Assembly (NCBI GenBank): GCA_045657625.1
Contig: JAZOTM010000036.1
Location: forward strand, 124,001 to 188,000
Source: JAZOTM01 sp045657625
GTDB lineage: Bacteria > Bacillota > Clostridia > Lachnospirales > Lachnospiraceae
Reading direction: 5' to 3'
Length of the DNA: 64,000 nt
The position numbers were made by a program, and so were the translations under genes. Under the pieces are notes generated by a model that saw only the letters and a list, made by a program, of their open reading frames with translations, searched no databases and was not told the origin of the DNA. Below, in pieces: positions 1 to 8,469 of this stretch (position 1 is the stretch's first letter; the number at the start of each line of letters is the position of its first letter).

Positions 1-1230
1 AAAGAGGAAGGAGCACGGTTTACAAGTGATGTGAAATTCAAAGACTATGCCCTTAACTTTGCCGCAGGTGAAGCCTCCAGGTTTTCTAAAGGAGATGGGG
101 AGGATGCATCTGCAAAAGTGGATCTTACACTAAGCGGAGTAGCCTCCCTTTCTGCAAATAAGCATAAAGCAAAAGCCAAGGAAATGAAGAAGTTCCTTAA
201 ATTGAAGCAGAAGGAGGCTTTTATAGATGAGAAGAAAGCGAAAGGAACGGATGTTAAGAGGAAAGAAGCCAAAGTTGAGAGCCCGTCCCAAAAGACTATC
301 GGGGCAGAGGCATCAGCACAGACTCCTTCGAAGCCAGATAAGGGTACAGAAAAAGCAGATGCAGGAAAGTCTGTATCAAAAGATGTTTCAAAGAAGTCAG
401 TATCCAAGGAGAAAAGAGCGGCAGCCAATAAAACAGCCGTAGCCAAGATGCTTAGGGCAAAAGGCATGATAGGAAATGACCTTGGCTCTGATAAAGCAAC
501 AGGGGATGCACTTAAGGACGGAAATACCGGGGCAGTCAGAGTAGTGACAGAGATTCTTAATCCGGCTACGTACTTAAAGGGTTTTTTTGCCAAGATAGCA
601 GCCCTTATTGCACCGCATGTAATGGTTGTTTTGATGTTTCTTATCGTATTTATGATTCTTGTATCTTTGGTGGTTGGCATGTTTACTTCCATAAACAGCG
701 TAAGTACCACTGTTACAGGATTTGTATCAAGGTTTTCAGGGCGAGGAAGGATTCTTTCAGAAGAAAGCCTTACAGATGAGGAAATAGACGCGATTGTGGA
801 TGATTCAGGAGCTACAGGGAGACAAGAGGAAGTTATCAGGTTTGCTCTTTCAAGAGTGGGATATCCGTATTCTCAGGCAAACAGAGCAAGCGGCTATGCA
901 TATGACTGTTCATCACTTGCTTACTATAGCTGGCAGGCGGGCGGCGTGGACATAAGTTATGGAGGCGGATATCCTCCGACTGCTGCGGCTGAGGCAAGTA
1001 AGCTCTACAGCAAAGGAGAGGTCGTAAATTCCACAAGGCTCGATGTAAGAGATATGGAGCCGGGAGATTTAATCTTTTACGGCGGACATGATAACGGAAG
1101 GTTTCTTGGCATATACCATGTGGCAGTTTATGTAGGAAACGGCGAAGTGGTGGAAGCCCTAAATGAAGACCACGGCGTTGTATATCAGACACTTAGAACA
1201 AAAAACGTGATTTTAGTATTAAGACCATAA
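1..1230 (+). CDS. ICE NlpC/P60 cell-wall hydrolase with membrane anchor (5' end probably cut by window)
   Basis: The C-terminal third is an NlpC/P60 peptidase domain. Numbered from a GTG at 31, Cys293 sits in DCSSLAYYSW and His363 in YHVAVYVG, the expected Cys-His pair. Before it lie a Lys/Ala/Glu-rich, low-complexity region (about residues 40-160) and one strong transmembrane helix (about 195-220). This layout resembles the CD1108-type proteins of clostridial conjugative elements, which are thought to open peptidoglycan locally for the transfer channel. The reading frame is open to base 1 and the GTG at 31 has poor Shine-Dalgarno spacing, so the true start is probably left of the window. It is followed 13 bases later by the next ICE gene. 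The domain call is firm. The role in conjugation is inferred from context. Confidence 0.8.
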   Translation, partial: KEEGARFTSDVKFKDYALNFAAGEASRFSKGDGEDASAKVDLTLSGVASLSANKHKAKAKEMKKFLKLKQKEAFIDEKKAKGTDVKRKEAKVESPSQKTIGAEASAQTPSKPDKGTEKADAGKSVSKDVSKKSVSKEKRAAANKTAVAKMLRAKGMIGNDLGSDKATGDALKDGNTGAVRVVTEILNPATYLKGFFAKIAALIAPHVMVVLMFLIVFMILVSLVVGMFTSINSVSTTVTGFVSRFSGRGRILSEESLTDEEIDAIVDDSGATGRQEEVIRFALSRVGYPYSQANRASGYAYDCSSLAYYSWQAGGVDISYGGGYPPTAAAEASKLYSKGEVVNSTRLDVRDMEPGDLIFYGGHDNGRFLGIYHVAVYVGNGEVVEALNEDHGVVYQTLRTKNVILVLRP

Positions 1231-1243
1231 GGAGGAATGTGAA

Positions 1244-2692
1244 ATGGCAGATGAAATTGCTCAGGTTGTAGATCTTGAATATAAGGGGATTTATTACCTT
1301 TTGAAAGGAACAAAGGCGATGATTGCAGCTATGGTAAGTGGCGTTAAGTCCTTGCATGAGTGGAATCACCAGAAATGGCTTAATAAGCCCGGAAGCTGCT
1401 CCTGGCAGAAGATTCAGGAAGCAAGTGAAGGGATGGCTCCTATTTTGGAGTTTCCCAAGGAAATGTTCGAGCCAACAATCAATATTACAAATGATCCCGA
1501 TGTAAAGGGGGAAGGCTTTATAAGTCCTTTTGAATATTATTGTCAGAAGAATAATCTCAGATACTGTATCATGCCGGATCTTAATCCAAACGATGATTAC
1601 GTTCCTGTTGCTGTGCTTGCACAGGACTTCGGAATCCATGATGAACAGATTAAGTCCTACATGAGAAAGCGTGTTGCAAGTGAGGAAGCACAGGATAAGT
1701 CATATGATGAGAAAATCGCTGATGCGAAGGAAAGACTTGCAAATGCTGAGACCCAGGAAGAAAAGGATGAGATTCAGAAAGAGATTGAAGCACTTGAACA
1801 GGGTAAATCGCAGAACAGTGAACTTTTGGCAGAGTCCAAGGAAAAGATGGATAGAAACAATGTCCTTGATTTTGCGGAATATCTTAAGCAGGCGGAAGGT
1901 ACAGAATTTTTGGATAATCCTGAACTTGCAATGTTGCAGGCTCAGACATGTGGAGTTGTAAGAGAGTTCATGCCCGAAGATTGCATGTATCCTATCCGTG
2001 ATTCAGGGCTTGTTCCAGAGTCGAAAGAGCTTTATTACAGCCAAAAGACCGGGGATGACACACTTCTTACAGTAAAGAGGAGCTTTGAAGTGGATGATAA
2101 GGGCATGGTTTTTTCCGTCTATGAAGTCTCAGATCCTGTAACGGGAGCAAAGTTTGAACCTGTATCTGATAGAGGCCTTACGATGGAGGCATGGAATGAA
2201 AAACTTCCTGAAATCCTTAAAAATGCAGGAATGATGAAAGATCAGCCTATGACGGTTATGAGAAGTGAAGAAAACCTTCATGACTATATTCTTGGGTTTG
2301 ATACAAATTTTACCAGTGCCCAGGAAGGTGGGCATGAAATTTCAGGCGAAGCACAGATCATGATCGACCAGGCAAGAAATGATGCGGCTCAGCGTGAGGC
2401 ATATGCAAGAAGCTTTTATTCTACTGTCACGGTTCCATCGGAATCTATCATGCCAAGTGAAAACAGGATTTTGTCTTTAGAGCTGGATGATGGTCTTGTG
2501 GAAGGAGTGTCTCTTGTAGGCATCGATTCTGATAGTGCAAAGATTTCCATCCGCTCTGACGAGAAGTATTCCTTTATCGGCGCTGATGGAAAGGAAAAGA
2601 CTCTCACTGGAGATGAAATCCTTAAAGCACTTGAAGGAAAAGCAAAGTCAGAAAGCGCTGCAAAGGCTATTACCAAGCCTGCTGCAAGATAA
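1244..2692 (+). CDS. Conjugative-element protein of unknown function with central coiled coil
   Basis: This 482-residue soluble protein begins with ATG at 1244 behind an AAGGAGG site that overlaps the previous gene's end. Residues about 140-200 are strongly charged with heptad-like spacing, so a coiled coil is likely. No catalytic motif or membrane helix is visible. It lies directly upstream of the VirD4-like coupling protein. In several Gram-positive elements this position holds an accessory factor for the coupling protein (the PcfB/DUF3801 type), but I cannot see clear similarity to that family. The last 15 residues are Ala/Lys rich. I would treat it as a conserved ICE protein whose function is unknown. 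Confidence 0.6.
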   Translation: MADEIAQVVDLEYKGIYYLLKGTKAMIAAMVSGVKSLHEWNHQKWLNKPGSCSWQKIQEASEGMAPILEFPKEMFEPTINITNDPDVKGEGFISPFEYYCQKNNLRYCIMPDLNPNDDYVPVAVLAQDFGIHDEQIKSYMRKRVASEEAQDKSYDEKIADAKERLANAETQEEKDEIQKEIEALEQGKSQNSELLAESKEKMDRNNVLDFAEYLKQAEGTEFLDNPELAMLQAQTCGVVREFMPEDCMYPIRDSGLVPESKELYYSQKTGDDTLLTVKRSFEVDDKGMVFSVYEVSDPVTGAKFEPVSDRGLTMEAWNEKLPEILKNAGMMKDQPMTVMRSEENLHDYILGFDTNFTSAQEGGHEISGEAQIMIDQARNDAAQREAYARSFYSTVTVPSESIMPSENRILSLELDDGLVEGVSLVGIDSDSAKISIRSDEKYSFIGADGKEKTLTGDEILKALEGKAKSESAAKAITKPAAR

Positions 2693-2702
2693 GGAGGGGG
2701 TT

Positions 2703-2768
2703 ATGATCACATTAAGTATCTTAGGATTTCTTCTTATAGCGAGTGCCATGAATCAGGCTTACGAATAG
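2703..2768 (+). CDS. Putative 21-residue membrane peptide
   Basis: ATG at 2703 follows an unusually strong ribosome-binding site (AAGGAGGGGG, 2 bases before the start). It opens a 21-codon frame that is nearly all hydrophobic (MITLSILGFLLIASA, then a short polar tail), enough for one membrane helix. It sits in the 87-base gap between the coiled-coil protein and the coupling protein, and its stop is 11 bases before the coupling-protein ATG. The ribosome-binding site and position suggest real translation, perhaps coupled to the next gene. No function can be assigned. Confidence 0.45.
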   Translation: MITLSILGFLLIASAMNQAYE

Positions 2769-2779
2769 GAGGCAGGTTT

Positions 2780-5131
2780 ATGAGCGATTTGTTTGTAAGA
2801 GAAAGACCGGTAAAAAAGCATACAAGGAGCGTTAAAGAGACGCTTATTATATATGCGATTGGTGTTTTTGTTTGTGTATATCTTGGCTTTCTTTTGGGAG
2901 CTGTGTGGATGGACGGGAATAATCTGAATGAGTTCATGAACAACTTCCAGTCCTTTATCATAGAGCAGCATCATTTTATAGTAGGAGTTACACCGGCGAC
3001 ACCGAAGTTTGTATTAACCTTTGTGATCGGATGGTCTATGGCATTTATCATAATCTTTACAAAGATAGAGCATCCTTTCGCCGGAGAAGAATTTGGTAAA
3101 GCCAAGTGGGGAGATGCCAAGGAATTTACAAAGCTCTTTGCAAACCATGATGAGAAAAACGTTGTTGATGTTGTTACGGGGGATGTTCATCTTGATCATC
3201 CCCTTCGTGTAAACACTGCAAATTACTGGATTGCAGAGGGGGTATATCTCTCAATTCATAATGAGAGAACTTCAAACTTAAATATGCTAGTTGTAGGACC
3301 GCCAGGCTCCGGTAAATCATTCAGGCTTGCCCGTCCTATGTTATCCCAGCTTTGTGGAAACTTCCTTGTGACAGACCCCAAAGGGGAGCTCTATAAACAG
3401 ACAGGACAATATTTTGAGGATAACGGCTATGAAGTCATGGTCATGAACGTGGAATCTGAAGATGGTATGCCTATGAGTATCCATTTTAACCCGTTTGAAT
3501 ATATCAGAAACGAGTCGGATATCATGAGCATTGCCGGAATCCTTATGAAAGCAACAACTCCTGCAGAGGAAAGTGGAGGGAATGACCAGTTCTTTGAGCA
3601 ATCAGCAGAAGTTCTGCTTACGAGTATCATTTATCTGATTCACTATTATTATCCGAAGGAAGATCAGAACTGGAAGACCTTTGTAAAGCTTCTTGATGCG
3701 ACCTGTGTATATACAAATAAAGATGGCTCCATTGATAACAGGGAAGGAGGCATTCTTGATATCGCAAAGAAAGCACAGAGCAACTGGAAAGAAGAGCGGC
3801 ATATGGAGTCGGACTTTCCCGGGTATGTTGCAATCGAAAAGTATTATAACGGAGCAGCGGAGACAACAAGCTCCATTGTGGCATCTCTGGATGCGCATTG
3901 CAGATATATGAAGCTGGAGTGCGTTATAGACCTGTTATCTGAGGATGAGATACAGATTGCAAAGAGCTTTGGGTATTCAAAGCCATGCAAGGAAGCATCT
4001 ACAGGAAAGAGAATACTCTTTATCGTAACAAGTGAAGATAAGAGGTATTATGACTGGATCCCTTCAATGGTATATTCGTTATTTTTTGATGAACTTTATC
4101 ATCTGACTGCCATTGATCCAAGCCTTCATGAAACGTTGCCGCAGCATTTGACCTTCCTTATGGATGAGTTTGCAAATGTCACATTGCCGGATTCCTTTGT
4201 AGAAAAGCTTTCCACCATGCGTAGCCGTAACATGAGTGCGGTCATTATTGTGCAGAACCTGATTCAGCTTAAGAGGAAGTTCCCAAAGTTTGATATGGAT
4301 AAAGACCTTATCGGTAACTGTTCCATCATAGATATACTTGGAGCTCCTGATATGGATTCTTGCGAATACCTGTCAAAACACTTTGGAACGCAGACTATTC
4401 ATAAGGCAAGTGAGTCCGATGCCAAGGATTACAAGGGGCAGAGCTCCAGATCAGAGGATGTCATGCAAAAGAGTCTTTTATCGGCAGAAGATATCTTTGC
4501 CATGAAGAAAGACGGGGAGTGCGCCATTGTAGTAAAGGGTGCAGATCCTTTATATCAGACTAAGTGCCGAATGGAGAGGACGGATTTTGTAAAGCTTTTA
4601 TGCAGAAAGCATAATCCGTATGATCCTAAGAAGCGTCAGGAGATACGTAAGGAAAAGCGGGCAGACTTGTCGCCGGTATTCTTTTCCGGGGAAAGAGCAA
4701 AAGCAGAGGCTAAAAAGCTACTGGCTCAGGGAGAAGAGATTGTTCACATTACAGTAGATGAGGCAATTGCGTATCATGAGGCGGTTAAGATGCAGGTAAA
4801 GCCTGAAAACATTGTTCTTTCTGTAAATGAGAGGAAGATGCTTCAAAAGAATGCTGAAAAATACCATGAGAAACATGCCATGATGAAAAAAATCACCTTG
4901 GATGAGTTTCGGAAAAACGCTGATGGAAGTGATTGTGAAGAGTCCGTATATCGTGAACGCTGCAGAGTGGTTAGAAGTCTTATCAATGATGGCTTTTCTA
5001 ATATCCACGTTAGGTTTTTAAAGCCCTTAGTCATAGCAGGCTATAGCTTTGAAGAGATTAAAGAGCTATTCAACCAACACTCGGATACAGAGGAAATAAG
5101 AGATTTCATTAAACAAATGGGGATTGCGTAG
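2780..5131 (+). CDS. VirD4/TraG-type type IV secretion coupling protein
   Basis: This inner-membrane ATPase is expected to link the relaxosome to the mating channel and feed DNA into it. Two N-terminal transmembrane helices (about residues 24-45 and 70-95) precede the cytoplasmic motor domain. Walker A is GPPGSGKS with Lys179, and Walker B is LTFLMDEFAN with Asp462-Glu463. A charged extension of about 180 residues follows the motor. Length (783 aa) is a little above the usual 550-650 for Gram-positive VirD4 proteins because of this tail. ATG at 2780 has a GGAGG site 8 bases upstream. The downstream Maff2 and TrbL-like genes, normally adjacent, are separated from it by about 3 kb of cargo. Confidence 0.92.
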   Translation: MSDLFVRERPVKKHTRSVKETLIIYAIGVFVCVYLGFLLGAVWMDGNNLNEFMNNFQSFIIEQHHFIVGVTPATPKFVLTFVIGWSMAFIIIFTKIEHPFAGEEFGKAKWGDAKEFTKLFANHDEKNVVDVVTGDVHLDHPLRVNTANYWIAEGVYLSIHNERTSNLNMLVVGPPGSGKSFRLARPMLSQLCGNFLVTDPKGELYKQTGQYFEDNGYEVMVMNVESEDGMPMSIHFNPFEYIRNESDIMSIAGILMKATTPAEESGGNDQFFEQSAEVLLTSIIYLIHYYYPKEDQNWKTFVKLLDATCVYTNKDGSIDNREGGILDIAKKAQSNWKEERHMESDFPGYVAIEKYYNGAAETTSSIVASLDAHCRYMKLECVIDLLSEDEIQIAKSFGYSKPCKEASTGKRILFIVTSEDKRYYDWIPSMVYSLFFDELYHLTAIDPSLHETLPQHLTFLMDEFANVTLPDSFVEKLSTMRSRNMSAVIIVQNLIQLKRKFPKFDMDKDLIGNCSIIDILGAPDMDSCEYLSKHFGTQTIHKASESDAKDYKGQSSRSEDVMQKSLLSAEDIFAMKKDGECAIVVKGADPLYQTKCRMERTDFVKLLCRKHNPYDPKKRQEIRKEKRADLSPVFFSGERAKAEAKKLLAQGEEIVHITVDEAIAYHEAVKMQVKPENIVLSVNERKMLQKNAEKYHEKHAMMKKITLDEFRKNADGSDCEESVYRERCRVVRSLINDGFSNIHVRFLKPLVIAGYSFEEIKELFNQHSDTEEIRDFIKQMGIA

Positions 5132-5145
5132 GCAGTCCCCATTTT
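5117..5145 (+). terminator. Rho-independent terminator of coupling-protein gene
   Basis: An 11-bp stem (ATGGGGATTGC with GCAGTCCCCAT, one G-U pair) and a 4-base loop are followed by TTTT. The stem covers the stop codon of the coupling-protein gene. This ends the upstream conjugation transcript before the minus-strand PIN operon. Confidence 0.7.
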
Positions 5146-5166
5146 GCAAGTAGATGTTTATGGCGA

Positions 5167-5421
5167 TTAAGTTGTGGCATTATCTGGTTTATGAGAGTCG
5201 TCGATTTCTACTGGAAAATTATTTGAATCTACATTTTCAGGATAATTCGCATAAGTATGGGGTTCTAAAGATATGTCTGAGTTGGTGCCGGAAACTTTTA
5301 GTTTATAACCATATCTACCCAATACCACAAGTACTATACCGATAATACCTGCATAAGCCGGACCATTTTCTCCCTTGAATACATCAGTTACATTAGTGAG
5401 TATTTCCTTAAATTTCTCCAT
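5167..5421 (-). CDS. Small single-pass membrane protein paired with PIN protein
   Basis: This 84-residue protein has one hydrophobic helix (about residues 23-40, GIIGIVLVVLGRYGYKL), a short cytoplasmic-looking N-terminus and an acidic, Asn-rich C-terminal tail. Its ATG lies inside the end of the PIN-domain gene (14-base overlap), so translation is probably coupled. I do not recognise the family. Because both products carry a membrane helix, it may be the partner, immunity factor or assembly factor of the membrane-anchored PIN protein. That is inference from gene order only. Confidence 0.55.
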   Translation of the reverse strand: MEKFKEILTNVTDVFKGENGPAYAGIIGIVLVVLGRYGYKLKVSGTNSDISLEPHTYANYPENVDSNNFPVEIDDSHKPDNATT

Positions 5422-6097
5422 TACAGAGACCTCCTTCTTTGATTACATTATTAATAAAGTCTTTTCCATAAGAACCTATGATGATACCTGAAAGTAATGC
5501 CAGAGTATATTTGCCGAAGGTCAAAAGACCTGATTTTAGCTTGCTTTCTTCGGGTTCTTTAATGTATTTTATGACCTCAACTTTTTCAACAATAGGTTCA
5601 TTACGTAAGTCTTTATAGCCTGGCTTAAGCATTCCAGAATTTGCTATATAGCAAGTCTCAATCTTGTACCCTTTACAGGATGCCTGATGGTTAATTTCGT
5701 TAGCATCACGGCTCAACATTCTGTCATTTGTGATAAAGAGAATTTTTGAATCTGTTTTATCCAAAATCAAATTGCTCAATAATACCTGGTCAGCGAAACA
5801 CATATCCATTTCGTCTTGGAAAAAACGCTCATCTTCTATCTCGAAAATATTTCGGTGGGCAGAAATAAGACTTATAGCATTCTCTGACCGTTCAACTTTT
5901 TCTTTATCTCGGGAGTTGTACGCACGGACAAGCTCCATCCATACGACTTTAGGAACAAATATCTTCTTACCGGCCATGATAAGTAAGTTTTCAGAGTCAG
6001 TAATGAATTTTTTTAATGCCCAGTAGTGCATTGCAGCAGAGGTATCTATTATTATCTTGTCATAGTCTTTAAGCGAGTCACATCCGATGTAATTCAT
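5408..6097 (-). CDS. PIN-domain ribonuclease-like protein with C-terminal membrane anchor
   Basis: Residues 1-150 have a PIN-like pattern of metal-binding acids: Asp18 (IIIDTSAA), Glu55 (WMELV), Asp103 (FADQVLL) and Asp125 (ITNDRML). PIN domains are Mg-dependent RNases, best known as VapC toxins. Unlike VapC (about 130 aa), this protein is 229 aa and adds a linker and a transmembrane helix at about 191-210, so the catalytic domain should be tethered to the membrane. It is transcribed divergently from the XRE regulator at 6230 and forms an operon with the 84-residue membrane protein. A ribosome-binding site (AAAGGA) precedes the ATG. The location between backbone ICE genes marks it as cargo. 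An antiviral or toxin role is a guess. Confidence 0.7.
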   Translation of the reverse strand: MNYIGCDSLKDYDKIIIDTSAAMHYWALKKFITDSENLLIMAGKKIFVPKVVWMELVRAYNSRDKEKVERSENAISLISAHRNIFEIEDERFFQDEMDMCFADQVLLSNLILDKTDSKILFITNDRMLSRDANEINHQASCKGYKIETCYIANSGMLKPGYKDLRNEPIVEKVEVIKYIKEPEESKLKSGLLTFGKYTLALLSGIIIGSYGKDFINNVIKEGGLCNGEI

Positions 6098-6133
6098 ATA
6101 CGTAACCGTCCTTTCTTTTTTGATGAGTTGTTC

Positions 6134-6162
6134 TTGACATGGTTAATTCTAAATGGTAATTT
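6134..6162 (+). promoter_or_regulatory. Sigma-A-type promoter for the XRE regulator gene
   Basis: A perfect -35 (TTGACA, 6134-6139), a 17-base spacer and TAATTT as -10 lie about 68 bases before the ATG at 6230, in the divergent intergenic region shared with the PIN operon. The AT-rich surroundings could also hold the PIN promoter, which I could not define. Confidence 0.6.
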
Positions 6163-6229
6163 TAAGAAAATCAATGTGTTAGAAGCTATCACGAACATAT
6201 ATTAGAAGAACGAAAAAGAGGTATATGAT

Positions 6230-7108
6230 ATGTCAGAACACATCATAAAGGAACAAGGTGATATCTGGAATACAAGAGTTGAACAAAAAATGAAAGAGCT
6301 TGGACTATCACAGCGTAAGTTTATAGAAAAGTATAAAAAAGAATACAGAACTGGAAGTCAGGCTGATGTTAGTAAGTGGATTCATATAGGGGAAAAGGAT
6401 GGCAGAAGTGGAAAACCGCGTAACTTTCCGGATTTTGTCACTATGAAAAAAATCGCTAATATTCTAGGAGTATCGGTTGGATACCTGATTGGAGAGACTG
6501 ACTATGAGACGTTTGAGTTGGAAAGAACGTGTAAATATACTAGATTAGATCCTGCGGCTATAGAGGCAATTTGTAACATAACTTCAGGAAAAGCTATACC
6601 ACCGTTTCACAAGTATCCGGATTCTCAGATTACTGGGGCTTTAAATATATTATTGTCTTCACCGATACTTGTTGATTATTTGAAGAAAATATGTGAGCTT
6701 GCACAATGCATTGAGAACGAAAGAAACCCCAAGGAATACTTTGAGGAGGCTGTGGAAAAAATACCTGAGCATTTAAGGGATGATATAGTGGCTCTTTGGG
6801 CAGACGCGGAAGATGCAATTGAGAATAAGGGCATTGAAGGATCAAAAGAAAACTGGTTCTATGTTGATAAACTTGAAACAGCAGCAGTTAGGGATATGGA
6901 GCAACCGGATTTATCAGAAAGAGATATAAATGCAAGCAAGTATGCCCTATCAGAGGTGCACATAAAACTGATAGATGATATAGTTAACTCAGATACAGAT
7001 AAACGTCTATTGCCGCATTATGCTACTAGAGAAGAACTAGAAGAGTTGTTAGGGATAAATAGAGGTAAATCTGGTACTGCGAATCAAACGGAGAAAAAGG
7101 ATGATTAG
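6230..7108 (+). CDS. XRE-family helix-turn-helix regulator with long C-terminal domain
   Basis: The N-terminal 80 residues contain a Cro/CI-type helix-turn-helix: the first helices run through MKELGLSQRKF, and the last through MKKIANILGVSVGYLIGET. An insertion of about 25 residues between helices 2 and 4 makes the domain longer than usual. The remaining 200 residues are acidic and helical with no known motif. It is divergent from the PIN operon, so it may repress that operon and itself. The gene overlaps the next one by 8 bases. Start ATG at 6230 has an AAGAGG site 9 bases upstream. The DNA-binding call is good. The target is inferred. Confidence 0.7.
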   Translation: MSEHIIKEQGDIWNTRVEQKMKELGLSQRKFIEKYKKEYRTGSQADVSKWIHIGEKDGRSGKPRNFPDFVTMKKIANILGVSVGYLIGETDYETFELERTCKYTRLDPAAIEAICNITSGKAIPPFHKYPDSQITGALNILLSSPILVDYLKKICELAQCIENERNPKEYFEEAVEKIPEHLRDDIVALWADAEDAIENKGIEGSKENWFYVDKLETAAVRDMEQPDLSERDINASKYALSEVHIKLIDDIVNSDTDKRLLPHYATREELEELLGINRGKSGTANQTEKKDD

Positions 7109-7508
7109 AGCACCACAATGTTTAGAAGAAGAGAGTAATCGATTAGTGGCAGAATTTTTCTCGCAATATGATTCCGAGGAAATGAAGCGTGAAATGAGTG
7201 ATGAAGAAATGGCTTCATGGGAAAAAGAATTGCATGGTTGGTTGGATCAGCATGCTTCTAAAGAACTCAAGCTATTTTGGGAATACATGAAATGGCATGG
7301 CGATGAAGGTCAACTATGTGATGGTCATGGAAAGCCGCTATTAACAGATCCAGATGACTCTTTTAGCTGGATTCAGGAATGGGGAGTTAATACGGATGGA
7401 TACTGCGTTTATGAGGGGACAGATACTCTTATATTAAACACAGATGGAACGCCTATTAATAATCCAGTACTGGCACCAGAAGTGGAAGCTCTGTATGAGG
7501 AAGAATAG
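7101..7508 (+). CDS. Hypothetical acidic protein of ICE cargo island
   Basis: This 135-residue protein is rich in Glu, Asp and Trp with no membrane helix, signal peptide or recognisable motif. Its ATG lies 8 bases inside the upstream regulator gene, which suggests translational coupling and a shared operon. The acidity and small size would fit a DNA-mimic or antitoxin-like protein, but nothing in the sequence proves this. Confidence 0.55.
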   Translation: MIRAPQCLEEESNRLVAEFFSQYDSEEMKREMSDEEMASWEKELHGWLDQHASKELKLFWEYMKWHGDEGQLCDGHGKPLLTDPDDSFSWIQEWGVNTDGYCVYEGTDTLILNTDGTPINNPVLAPEVEALYEEE

Positions 7509-7550
7509 TCTGAACACATAATTATTGTATAAAGTCAAAGGTGACTGCTT

Positions 7551-7922
7551 ATGACGTATGAAGAAATGATGAAGGACATTGAAAAGTATAAGGGGCTAAA
7601 AGATGCCTATAAACGTGGTGAAATTGACGATGGTATGACTGATGAAGATCGAAAAGCTTGGATAGAAAGGTGTAATTCGCAGTTTACTAAAGATGATCTA
7701 TCGCGTGCTTTGGCTCAGAGTATCGGAAAGAAAATAGATATTCGTTGTAGCGATGGAGAAGAATACGCTGGATATATATTTGAGTATTCACTTGCGGAGG
7801 ATTCAGATATAGGTGAAGAAAGTATAACATTAGCCCCGATTGGGAAGGATTTTCAAGTGGAGATACCTGTTAAGGATATTGTTAACTTTTCTGAGGATCA
7901 AGATTATAGATCATTTGAATGA
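7551..7922 (+). CDS. Hypothetical protein with LSm-like C-terminal half
   Basis: The 123-residue product has an acidic helical N-terminal half. The C-terminal half follows a five-strand pattern: IGKKIDIRCSDGEEYAGYIF, then an acidic loop, then strands ending EIPVKDIVNFSED. That pattern matches the small LSm-like proteins often found in clostridial genomes, which are fold-level relatives of Hfq/Sm. The stop codon overlaps the ATG of a decayed reading frame (ATGA arrangement). It follows the 135-residue ORF by 42 bases and is probably in the same transcript. RNA binding is a family-based possibility only. Confidence 0.55.
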   Translation: MTYEEMMKDIEKYKGLKDAYKRGEIDDGMTDEDRKAWIERCNSQFTKDDLSRALAQSIGKKIDIRCSDGEEYAGYIFEYSLAEDSDIGEESITLAPIGKDFQVEIPVKDIVNFSEDQDYRSFE

Positions 7923-8104
7923 ATTTCAAAGAAGACTCTATATATTGCTGTCTTAATGATGCCAAACGTGAAGGTTTCAATCCAAAGATTCCTGTTTAAA
8001 TCAATCCATCCCCGGGAGTCGGGCAGGGGCTGGGGTCGGAATGGTATCATAATAAAAAAACTAAAAAAGCCGCTATCAAAAGGCTTCATACAAAAAAACT
8101 ATAA
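7919..8104 (+). pseudogene. Decayed gene remnant with one in-frame stop
   Basis: An ATG at 7919 overlaps the previous stop codon and opens 25 codons that end at TAA 7997-7999. The same frame then stays open to TAA at 8102, reading a basic, protein-like tail (GLGSEWYHNKKTKKAAIKRL). The two halves read as one small protein of about 61 residues broken by a single nonsense codon, or as the surviving end of a longer gene. A strong terminator follows immediately at 8106, where the original gene would have ended. Confidence 0.4.
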
Positions 8105-8105
8105 A

Positions 8106-8144
8106 CCTCGAATCGTGAAAAATCACGGTTCGGGGTATTTTTTT
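8106..8144 (+). terminator. Rho-independent terminator closing cargo island 1
   Basis: A 13-bp stem (CCTCGAATCGTGA with TCACGGTTCGGGG, two G-U pairs) and an AAAA loop are followed by TATTTTTTT. It separates cargo island 1 from the Maff2/TrbL conjugation genes. Confidence 0.8.
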
Positions 8145-8244
8145 GCAAATTTTTAAAATCCTGTTTCGGATTAGCTTAGCTCATGTCCCACATAACTTAC
8201 GAAGGGCGAAGGATGTCCTACCAAAACGAAAGGAGAAAACGGAT

Positions 8245-8454
8245 ATGGGCTATACACATGCAATCGACTCACTTAAAGGAGTCCTCATCACACTGGGTAC
8301 CTCAATCGGCGCAGTTATGCTGGTTTACGGCGGCATCAAGTTTGCAATGGCTTTTCGTCAGATGGATCAGCAGGGCGAGCACCAGGCAGTTTACTCGGTG
8401 GTAGCAGGCGGCGTGCTTCTTGGACTTGGAGCACTCGTGGCAGTTTTAACTTAA
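8245..8454 (+). CDS. Maff2-like small membrane protein of conjugation channel
   Basis: This 69-residue protein has two transmembrane helices separated by a short basic/Gln loop (FRQMDQQGEHQ). Maff2-family proteins of clostridial conjugative elements have this size and layout and always precede a TrbL-like protein, as here. They are regarded as VirB2-like channel components. The frame is open further upstream (from 8143), but ATG 8245 is the right start because AAAGGAG lies 8 bases before it and the upstream part is not protein-like. The next gene starts 15 bases later. Confidence 0.82.
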   Translation: MGYTHAIDSLKGVLITLGTSIGAVMLVYGGIKFAMAFRQMDQQGEHQAVYSVVAGGVLLGLGALVAVLT

Positions 8455-8469
8455 AAAGGGAGGTTTGTG

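Noticed and set aside
5154..5345. A plus-strand 63-codon frame after the coupling protein
   Set aside because: It lies antisense to the 84-residue membrane protein and has no ribosome-binding site or recognisable motif.
5408..6097. Standard VapC toxin with VapB antitoxin
   Set aside because: The protein is much longer with a membrane helix, and the small partner has a membrane helix rather than an AbrB or ribbon-helix-helix domain.
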